Position numbers and translations under genes: made by a program. A stretch of 64,000 nucleotides of DNA from Candidatus Parcubacteria bacterium (GTDB lineage: Bacteria > Patescibacteriota > Minisyncoccia > Minisyncoccales > JAGLUP01), in NCBI GenBank assembly GCA_023134715.1, contig JAGLUP010000002.1:1-64000 (forward strand), in the 5' to 3' direction. The notes below the pieces were generated by a model. It was given only the letters and a program-made list of their open reading frames with translations. It was not told the origin of the DNA and made no database searches. Shown piece after piece: positions 59,321-64,000 of the stretch (position 1 is the first letter of the stretch; each line of letters starts with the position of its first letter).

Positions 59321-59573
59321 CATTTTTTCGCTTTATGATATAATTATAATTGTTAAGGAGAGAGAAACTGATTTTAGTATATTGACGAAAAACAGACCTC
59401 TCCCTTAGATGTCTGTTTTTCTTTATTGATAGTTCTTTAAGTAAAAAAAAGAAAGAGAAATGAAATCTTCAGGGCAGTAAATTGATAATTAATAATTAAT
59501 TATTAGCTTAATGCTCTGAAGAAATTTGATAATGTCAGGTTTTCTGGTGATGGCAGATATATTGAGGTAAAAA
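59317..59573 (+). promoter_or_regulatory. Cassette leader C
   Basis: TTGACA (59317-59322) and TATAAT (59339-59344). AAGGAGAG (59355-59362) faces CTCTCC in the loop of AAAAACAGAC/GTCTGTTTTT (59388-59420). AGTTCTTTAA (59431-59440), purine tract AAAAAAAAGAAAGAGAAA, a stem CTTCAGGGCA/TGCTCTGAAG (59467-59521) and a GAGGT ribosome site. The last 90 bases resemble those of leader E, not A or B. Confidence 0.78.
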
Positions 59574-59909
59574 ATGGATACAAAATGGAAAATATTATGG
59601 ATAATAGTGGTCTTGGGATTGCTTGCGATATACCCTGTTGCGCTTCATACAAGCGGGACCAGTAAGGAAATAACAGTGAAAGAAAAATGGGTGAAATACC
59701 ACAGAGAAGATGCTAAATATTTATTCTCCGATGAAGAGAATAATGTATATAGTATTGAAGATTCTATTTGGCTTATAAAATTTGATGCGTCAGATAGATA
59801 TGCAAAGATAACAGAAGGAAAGAGATATCTTATCAAAACATATGGCTGGAGAATTCGGATATTATCATCCTATTCAAATGCTATGGGAATTACTGAAATA
59901 TCTAACTAA
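59574..59909 (+). CDS. DUF1523-like membrane-anchored protein (cassette gene C)
   Basis: 111 residues. N-terminal TM helix (KILWIIVVLGLLAIYPVALH), then EITVKEKWVKYHREDAKYLFSDEENNVYSIEDSIW and KFDASDRYAKITEGKRYLIKTYGWRI (in parts). The pattern KYLxFxExxxVYxxxDS...KFDxSDxYxxxxxGKxYxxxxYGWRxxxLSxYxN fits DUF1523 and phage small proteins; a motif-level call. Confidence 0.6.
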   Translation: MDTKWKILWIIVVLGLLAIYPVALHTSGTSKEITVKEKWVKYHREDAKYLFSDEENNVYSIEDSIWLIKFDASDRYAKITEGKRYLIKTYGWRIRILSSYSNAMGITEISN

Positions 59910-59913
59910 TAAT

Positions 59914-59974
59914 TTTTTCTTTCTTTTTTTCTTTTTTCGAGCTCATAAAACAATGTTTGTGGGTTGGAAAAAAG
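59914..59974 (+). repeat. Cassette 3' element C
   Basis: TTTTTTCTTTCTTTTTTT tract, CTTTTTTC (59931-59938) and GAAAAAAG (59967-59974), inner GAGCTCA/TGGGTT. Confidence 0.78.
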
Positions 59975-59984
59975 AAAAATTAAA

Positions 59985-60013
59985 TTGACTTTTTAGGATG
60001 AAAATGTTAATTT
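59985..60013 (+). promoter_or_regulatory. Promoter of rmuC-rplU
   Basis: TTGACT (59985-59990) and TAATTT (60008-60013), 17-base spacer, immediately after element C. Confidence 0.45.
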
Positions 60014-60020
60014 GATAGTA

Positions 60021-61010
60021 ATGTCAGATATTGTTTTAATTTTAACAATTTTTTTAATTATTGCCGGAGGAATAGGATTTTTATTTTTTTTCTTTAAAAA
60101 AGAAATTGAGAAACTTGGAGAGAAAAAAGATGATGATTCTTTGACAAAAATAATAGAAAAACAAATCACTCAAAGCACTAAGGTTATTGAAAATGTTACT
60201 GAAAAATTAACCAAATTAGAAAATACGAATAAACAGGTAGTCGGTTTTGCGCAGCAGCTGCAGTCATTGGAAAATATTTTAAAAAATCCAAAGCAGAGAG
60301 GAATTTTAGGGGAGTATTACCTGGAAGAATTATTGAAAAATGTTTTCAGTCCTAATCAATACCAGATGCAATATGCGTTTAAAGACGGACAAATAGTTGA
60401 CGCGGCAATTTTTATTAAAGATAAAATTCTTCCGATTGATTCAAAGTTTTCTTTAGAAAATTATAATAAAATTGTTGAAGAAAAAGACGCTTTCAGGCGA
60501 GAACAGCTGGAAAAAATATTTAAACAAGATTTAAAAAATAGAATAGACGAAACAGCTAAATATGTTAGACCAGAAGAGGGGACTCTTGATTTCGCGTTTA
60601 TGTTTATACCGGCCGAGGCGATTTATTATGATTTGTTAGTCAATAAAGTCGGAGCGGTTAAAAGCAATACACGGGACCTTGTTAATTACGCAGTAAGAGA
60701 AAAGCATGTTCATATTGTTTCGCCAACATCTTTTTACGCTTATCTGCAAACAATTTTACAGGGATTGCGGGCTATGCAAATTGAAGAGTCAGCAAAAGAA
60801 ATTCGCAAAGGAGTTGAAATGCTCGGACGGCATATAGTAAGTTATGAAGAATATATGCAAAAGCTGGGAAATAATCTCGGCACGACTGTAAACGCTTACA
60901 ATAAAAGTTATAAAGAATTGAGTAAAATAGACAAAGATATAGCTAAAATTACTCAAGGTAAAAAAACAATTAAACCATTAGAATTAGAAAAACCAGAACA
61001 AAACTTATGA
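60021..61010 (+). CDS. rmuC: RmuC-family protein
   Basis: 329 residues from ATG 60021 (an upstream TTG at 60012 is possible). N-terminal TM helix (VLILTIFLIIAGGIGFLFFFF), a coiled coil, and the RmuC core: GILGEYYLEELLKNV, YAFKDGQIVDAAIFIKDKILPIDSKFSLENY and FMFIPAEAIYYDLL. RmuC has a PD-(D/E)XK-like nuclease fold and limits recombination of inverted repeats. Overlaps rplU by four bases. Confidence 0.92.
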   Translation: MSDIVLILTIFLIIAGGIGFLFFFFKKEIEKLGEKKDDDSLTKIIEKQITQSTKVIENVTEKLTKLENTNKQVVGFAQQLQSLENILKNPKQRGILGEYYLEELLKNVFSPNQYQMQYAFKDGQIVDAAIFIKDKILPIDSKFSLENYNKIVEEKDAFRREQLEKIFKQDLKNRIDETAKYVRPEEGTLDFAFMFIPAEAIYYDLLVNKVGAVKSNTRDLVNYAVREKHVHIVSPTSFYAYLQTILQGLRAMQIEESAKEIRKGVEMLGRHIVSYEEYMQKLGNNLGTTVNAYNKSYKELSKIDKDIAKITQGKKTIKPLELEKPEQNL

Positions 61011-61327
61011 GTTTAGCAGTAATTAGAACCGGCGGGAAGCAGTATTTGGTTTCCACGGGACAAAAACTAAAAATTGAGAAATTAGATATAGATGAGGGGA
61101 AAGAAGTAGAGTTTCCAGAGGTTTTGTTGTTGGAGAAAAATAAAAAACTGGAGATTGGAACTCCTTTTGTTAAGGGCGCAAAAGTTCTTGGAAAAATTTT
61201 AAAACAGGCCAGAGCTAAAAAAGTAATCATTTTCAAATATAAAGCCAAAAAACGCTACAAGAAAAAAACAGGACACAGGCAATCCTTTACTGAAGTGGAG
61301 ATAACTAAGATAGAAAAAGAAAAGTAA
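61007..61327 (+). CDS. rplU: 50S ribosomal protein L21
   Basis: 106 residues: MSLAVIRTGGKQYLVSTGQKL, GKILKQARAKKVIIFKYKAKKRY and KKKTGHRQSFTEVEI. Coupled to rmuC by overlap and followed by a terminator; rpmA, the usual next gene, is absent here. Confidence 0.95.
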   Translation: MSLAVIRTGGKQYLVSTGQKLKIEKLDIDEGKEVEFPEVLLLEKNKKLEIGTPFVKGAKVLGKILKQARAKKVIIFKYKAKKRYKKKTGHRQSFTEVEITKIEKEK

Positions 61328-61328
61328 A

Positions 61329-61372
61329 AAAAGGTTCAAATTCCGACGATCGCGCTAATTTGAACCTTTTGA
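61329..61372 (+). terminator. Long hairpin after rplU
   Basis: AAAAGGTTCAAATT (61329-61342) and AATTTGAACCTTTT (61357-61370), 14 bp perfect. Confidence 0.75.
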
Positions 61373-61416
61373 AAACTAAAATTATTGCAGACATTGCAAA
61401 TATTTTCAAAAAACGC

Positions 61417-61560
61417 TTGACATTTTTTCATTATGTGGTATAATTAAAACATAAATGGAGAGAGAAATTTGTCATTAAATAACAAACGACTCTTCCATTT
61501 TTGGAGAGTCGTTTGTTATTTCAGCTCTTTAGTTTCCAGCTCTTTTTTTAAAAAAAGAAA
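61417..61560 (+). promoter_or_regulatory. Cassette leader D (divergent)
   Basis: TTGACA (61417-61422) and TATAAT (61439-61444). TGGAGAG upstream can pair with CTCTTCCA. The hairpin is different in sequence: a 17-bp perfect stem, 61477-61493 with 61505-61521. AGCTCTTTA (61523-61531) is even closer to boxA. The tract AAAAAAAGAAAATG runs into the start codon. Same layout as leaders A-C with compensating changes. Confidence 0.72.
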
Positions 61561-61698
61561 ATGAAAAAACCAACCACGGAAATAGAAGGAAATAAAAAAC
61601 CAACCACAACGACAGAAGCTATGGCAGAAACTATGATAGTTATTGCAGGAACTCCTGTACCCGCTAGTCAGGCAAAACAATATAGAGCAATATTCTAA
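61561..61698 (+). CDS. Small Thr/Pro-rich protein (cassette gene D, 45 aa)
   Basis: MKKPTTEIEGNKKPTTTTEA then MAETMIVIAGTPVPASQAKQ and YRAIF. Low complexity, no TM helix. Unrecognised. Called because it fills the gene position between leader D and its 3' hairpin; it could be non-functional. Confidence 0.4.
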   Translation: MKKPTTEIEGNKKPTTTTEAMAETMIVIAGTPVPASQAKQYRAIF

Positions 61699-61751
61699 AT
61701 TTTCTTTTTTAAGAGACGGTAAAACCAAATTTATTTGTGTTTTACCGTCTC
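61699..61751 (+). repeat. Cassette 3' hairpin D
   Basis: Tract ATTTTCTTTTTTAA then GAGACGGTAAAAC (61713-61725) pairing perfectly with GTTTTACCGTCTC (61739-61751). It has the position and shape of the other 3' elements, not their sequence. Confidence 0.65.
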
Positions 61752-61771
61752 AACCTTATTTTCAATAGCAA

Positions 61772-62037
61772 CGAGAGAATTCTTTTTAAACAAAATGCAC
61801 ACGTCAGGTCTGTGTAAATTTGAAAAGAGCTCTCTCCTTGTTAGAAATAAAAAAAACAGTTCTTTAAATAAAAAAACCCTCCTTCGTTAAAACTATGGAG
61901 GGCAAAGAAAGAAAGAGAAATGAAATCTTCAGGGCAGTGAATTGATAATTAAACAATTAATTGTCAGTTTAATGCTCTGAAGAAATCTGATAATGTCAGA
62001 TTTTCTGGTGACGGCAGATATATATTGAGGTGAAAGA
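61772..62037 (+). promoter_or_regulatory. Cassette leader E
   Basis: CGAGAGA near 61772 can pair with TCTCTC near 61831. Then CAGTTCTTTAAAT (61857-61869), CCCTCC/GGAGGG hairpin (61877-61902), tract AAAGAAAGAAAGAGAAA, stem CTTCAGGGCA/TGCTCTGAAG, ATCTGA/TCAGAT and TTGAGGTGA before the ATG. I see no promoter of its own, so transcription may come from leader D. Confidence 0.7.
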
Positions 62038-62457
62038 ATGGATATTGGTCTTATTAGCAGTATGGCAATACTTTTTCTACTTGGAATGGTAGGATTGGCA
62101 AATGCGACACTTGCAGAAGAAAAAAATAGACGAGCTGTGTCCGCTGGAATTGGAATGATTGCGTGGCTTGCCCTTGGTGCCACAGCTACGACTCAAGTAA
62201 TGGATGCAGGTTCTCCAGCAGGGATTGATGAGCTAAAGATCGGTGGAGAATATCATGTCAATTATGTAGAGTATTCTTGCGCATCGATTGACTTGCTCCT
62301 TCAGGCAGTAGAAGAGGATGAAGAGAAGACAGAACCAATACATGTAAGGATAGAAAGATCAAGGAGACAAGACTACTTGAATCAACATGATATGGTTATT
62401 GTGACGAACGAGAAAAATCTAAAAATTACCCGTCGTCATGATAACGCAATGGGCTAA
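62038..62457 (+). CDS. Membrane protein (cassette gene E)
   Basis: 139 residues. Two TM helices (ISSMAILFLLGMVGLANAT; AGIGMIAWLALGATATTQV), then a soluble domain (GGEYHVNYVEYSCASIDLLLQAVEE, IHVRIERSRRQDYLNQHDMVIV in parts). GAGGTGA seven bases before the ATG. No family recognised. Codon and base use are less AT-biased than neighbours, consistent with transfer. Confidence 0.6.
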   Translation: MDIGLISSMAILFLLGMVGLANATLAEEKNRRAVSAGIGMIAWLALGATATTQVMDAGSPAGIDELKIGGEYHVNYVEYSCASIDLLLQAVEEDEEKTEPIHVRIERSRRQDYLNQHDMVIVTNEKNLKITRRHDNAMG

Positions 62458-62458
62458 A

Positions 62459-62540
62459 TTTTTTCTTTCTTTTTTTCTTTTTTCGAGCTCAGAAAAATGT
62501 ACAAGACCCGACCTCGTACATTTTGTGGGTTGGAAAAAAG
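62459..62540 (+). repeat. Cassette 3' element E
   Basis: Pyrimidine tract, CTTTTTTC (62477-62484), GAGCTCA, an inner hairpin GTACAAG...CTCGTAC like that of element A, TGGGTT and GAAAAAAG (62533-62540). Confidence 0.78.
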
Positions 62541-62554
62541 CAAACAAAAATAAA

Positions 62555-62711
62555 AAAAACAGTTCTTTAAATAAAAAAACCCTCCTTCGTTAAAACTATG
62601 GAGGGCAAAGAAAGAAAGAGAAAACAACAGAGAAGCCATCCCGGGGGACACCCCGGTGGATATGAATCTTACTCTTCCGGCAAAGATTGGAAGAAAAAAG
62701 AGGTGAAAAAC
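62555..62711 (+). promoter_or_regulatory. Cassette leader F (short)
   Basis: Lacks promoter and attenuator; begins at CAGTTCTTTAAAT, CCCTCC/GGAGGG (62580-62605), tract AAAGAAAGAAAGAGAAAA, a CCGGGGG/CCCCGG region and GAGGTGAAAAAC before the ATG. Nearly identical to leader E over the first 60 bases. Confidence 0.72.
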
Positions 62712-62882
62712 ATGGATAGAAAAAATATATTGATTGTTATGATATTCCTGATAGTGGGGAGTTTAACGACAATCATTGCGTCGCTAATAAGCACAGGCAC
62801 AGTGAATAAAGAACTATTGGAAATTATATTTAATGTAGACGCGCTCATTCTCGTCTATGTTGGAATATTAAGCATTCATTAG
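62712..62882 (+). CDS. Small two-TM protein (cassette gene F, 56 aa)
   Basis: MDRKNILIVMIFLIVGSLTT and IIASLISTGTVNKELLEIIF then NVDALILVYVGILSIH. Two hydrophobic helices. ATG lies six bases after GAGGTG. Too short for family assignment. Confidence 0.55.
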   Translation: MDRKNILIVMIFLIVGSLTTIIASLISTGTVNKELLEIIFNVDALILVYVGILSIH

Positions 62883-62884
62883 TT

Positions 62885-62939
62885 TCTCTTTCTTTTTTTC
62901 TTTTTTCGAGTCCATAAATATTTGTGGGTTGGAAAAAAG
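62885..62939 (+). repeat. Cassette 3' element F
   Basis: TTTCTCTTTCTTTTTTTC, CTTTTTTC (62900-62907), GAGTCCA (instead of GAGCTCA) facing TGGGTT, and GAAAAAAG (62932-62939). The C/T swap keeps pairing through G-T. Confidence 0.78.
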
Positions 62940-63011
62940 AGGTTAGAGATGCTCTCGTCCTGCATCTTTGCTCTCTCCTAGACGTAGGATGGGAGCTTCT
63001 CTGACCTTTTT
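62940..63011 (+). terminator. Large double-stem terminator
   Basis: AGGTTAGAGA (62940-62949) pairs with TCTCTGACCT (62998-63007) around a 13-bp inner stem GCTCTCGTCCTGC/GTAGGATGGGAGC; five T follow. Confidence 0.82.
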
Positions 63012-63044
63012 AAAACAGCCCCGCTAAGCGGGGCTGTTTTTCAT
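63012..63044. terminator. Bidirectional intrinsic terminator
   Basis: AAAACAGCCCCGC and GCGGGGCTGTTTT with TAA loop; lies between convergent cassette F and recR. Confidence 0.9.
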
Positions 63045-63055
63045 TCTCTTGTTTT

Positions 63056-63640
63056 TCATTCTCTTCTTTGGAGAGCGCTTTTAAGGGTTTCCTTATCAGC
63101 ATATTCTAATTCCGCGCCAGTCGGCAAACCGCGGGCGAGGTGAGTAATTTTCCTGCCTAACGGCTTTAAAGCGCGCTCTAAATAAAGTATTGTCGCTTCA
63201 CCTTCTGTGGTCGGATTTAAAGCTAAAATTATTTCTTTGAAATTAGCTTTTTTTATTCTCTGAATCAACTCCTTTATTCTTAATTTTTCAATATCTTGCT
63301 TTTTAAGGGTTGAAACCGTGCCTCCTAAAACAAAATAAAAACCTTTATAAGTTTTTGTTTTTTCAATTGAGATTAAATCAGTTTCTTTTTCTACTATGCA
63401 AAGCAGGGTCTTATCTCTTCTCGGGTCTAAACAAATCTCACAAAATTTCTGGTCTCCCTCATAAGAATTAAAGCAAAACGTACAAATTTTTATCGCTTTT
63501 TTTAATTCTAAAATTGAATTAGTTAAATTCTCAACTTTCTCTACGGGAAGATGGATTAAATAAAAAACAAAGCGAGCTGCTGTGCGCGGTCCAATCGTGG
63601 GAAATTTACTAAATTCATCAATAAGTTTCTGCTTTTTCAT
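63056..63640 (-). CDS. recR: Recombination protein RecR
   Basis: 194 residues from ATG 63640, overlapping dnaB by 23 bases. Helix-hairpin-helix (FSKFPTIGPRTAARFVFYL), zinc knuckle CTFCFNSYEGDQKFCEIC, Toprim (LLCIVEKETDL, GFYFVLGGTVSTL) and EATILYLERALKPLGRKITHLARGLPTG (in parts). Acts with RecFO in gap repair. Confidence 0.95.
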   Translation of the reverse strand: MKKQKLIDEFSKFPTIGPRTAARFVFYLIHLPVEKVENLTNSILELKKAIKICTFCFNSYEGDQKFCEICLDPRRDKTLLCIVEKETDLISIEKTKTYKGFYFVLGGTVSTLKKQDIEKLRIKELIQRIKKANFKEIILALNPTTEGEATILYLERALKPLGRKITHLARGLPTGAELEYADKETLKSALQRRE

Positions 63641-64000
63641 ATTTTTCAATAGTTCGGAAACAAGCTCTTTGTTCGTCAAAATATAATTTTATCATTCCTA
63701 TGGGTCCATTCCTATGCTTGGCAATAAGAATTTCAGCAACGTTTTTCTCGGCATCGTCTTTATATCTATCCGGCCGATGAATAAATAAAACCACATCCGC
63801 GTCCTGTTCCAATGCGCCGGATTCGCGAAGATCAGACAAGCGAGGAATTGGAGGAGTGCGCTGTTCCACTGCCCGAGAAAGCTGGGAAAGAGCTAAAACA
63901 GGTATATTAAGCTCGCGAGCCAGACCCTTCAAAGACCTTGAGATTTCAGTCATCTGCTGGACTGTGCTTAAATGCGGACTCCGAGATTCCATCAATTGCA
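63618..64000 (-). CDS. dnaB: Replicative DNA helicase DnaB (C-terminal part)
   Basis: The frame is open at the window edge, so only about 127 C-terminal residues are present: MTEISRSLKGLARELNIPVLALSQLSRAVEQR, RLSDLRESGALEQDADVVLFIHR and KHRNGPIGMIKLYFDEQ (each in the RecA-type motor core with the arginine finger region). Upstream neighbours are unknown. Confidence 0.93.
   Translation of the reverse strand, partial: QLMESRSPHLSTVQQMTEISRSLKGLARELNIPVLALSQLSRAVEQRTPPIPRLSDLRESGALEQDADVVLFIHRPDRYKDDAEKNVAEILIAKHRNGPIGMIKLYFDEQRACFRTIEKYEKAETY

Noticed and set aside
1-64000. UGA recoding (as in Gracilibacteria/Absconditabacteria)
   Set aside because: TGA ends several genes at their expected length (ftsI, P-type ATPase, the CYTH gene) and no conserved gene is interrupted by internal TGA.

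Overview
This low-GC window with short intergenic gaps looks like a chromosomal segment of a Candidate Phyla Radiation (Patescibacteria, probably Parcubacteria-type) bacterium. The reasons are ribosomal proteins with unusual lysine/glutamate-rich N-terminal extensions (L31, S2, L7/L12), a DUF5674 gene, a membrane-anchored ClpC-like ATPase, many short membrane proteins, and reduced housekeeping operons. TGA is used as an ordinary stop (ftsI, the P-type ATPase), so the genetic code appears standard. This placement is inferred from gene content; no 16S gene is present.

Housekeeping blocks: prfA-rpmE and rpsB-tsf (divergent), a KH protein, trmD, rpmG, an HD hydrolase and four tRNAs (0.8-6.7 kb); a MacA/MacB-like exporter (7.5-11 kb); an NYN protein, pcm and mltG (11.1-14.9 kb); rplJ-rplL with an L10 leader (15-16.6 kb); a SipW/TasA-like surface-protein locus (19.9-26.9 kb); a membrane-protein/ClpC operon and glyQS (29.4-36.2 kb); an ABC exporter and a CYTH protein (36.7-39 kb); the mraZ-rsmH-ftsL-ftsI division cluster (51.2-54.5 kb); a P-type ATPase, rmuC and rplU (56.2-61.3 kb); and recR with the 3' part of dnaB (63-64 kb).

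Two repeated architectures stand out. (1) Accessory genes are separated by duplicated 3' ends of protein genes. The histidine kinase 3' end (44.5 kb) recurs four more times up to 51 kb, separating metG, SepRS-SepCysS, a broken NIF3 gene and a RHH-PIN toxin-antitoxin pair. The rplL 3' end plus terminator recurs downstream of a Fic gene and before a HEPN/MNT pair. A third gene 3' end separates trpS, a geranylgeranyl-reductase-like oxidoreductase and a terpene-synthase-like gene. This is what repeated site-specific insertion into gene 3' ends would leave, yet no recombinase is encoded in the window.

(2) At 6.66, 54.5, 59.3 and 61.4-62.9 kb there are six related transcription-unit leaders. They combine a TTGACA/TATAAT promoter, a hairpin attenuator whose loop can pair with an upstream AAGGAGAG, a boxA-like motif, a purine tract and often an RBS-proximal hairpin. 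Each is followed by a different very small gene and a shared 3' pyrimidine tract plus hairpin. The 5' purine and 3' pyrimidine tracts are complementary and appear to covary between copies. In three cases the stop codon of the upstream gene lies inside the -35 box.

The most notable metabolic content is the two-step Cys-tRNA pathway (SepRS/SepCysS) and a putative terpenoid gene pair, both inside the cassette-like region.
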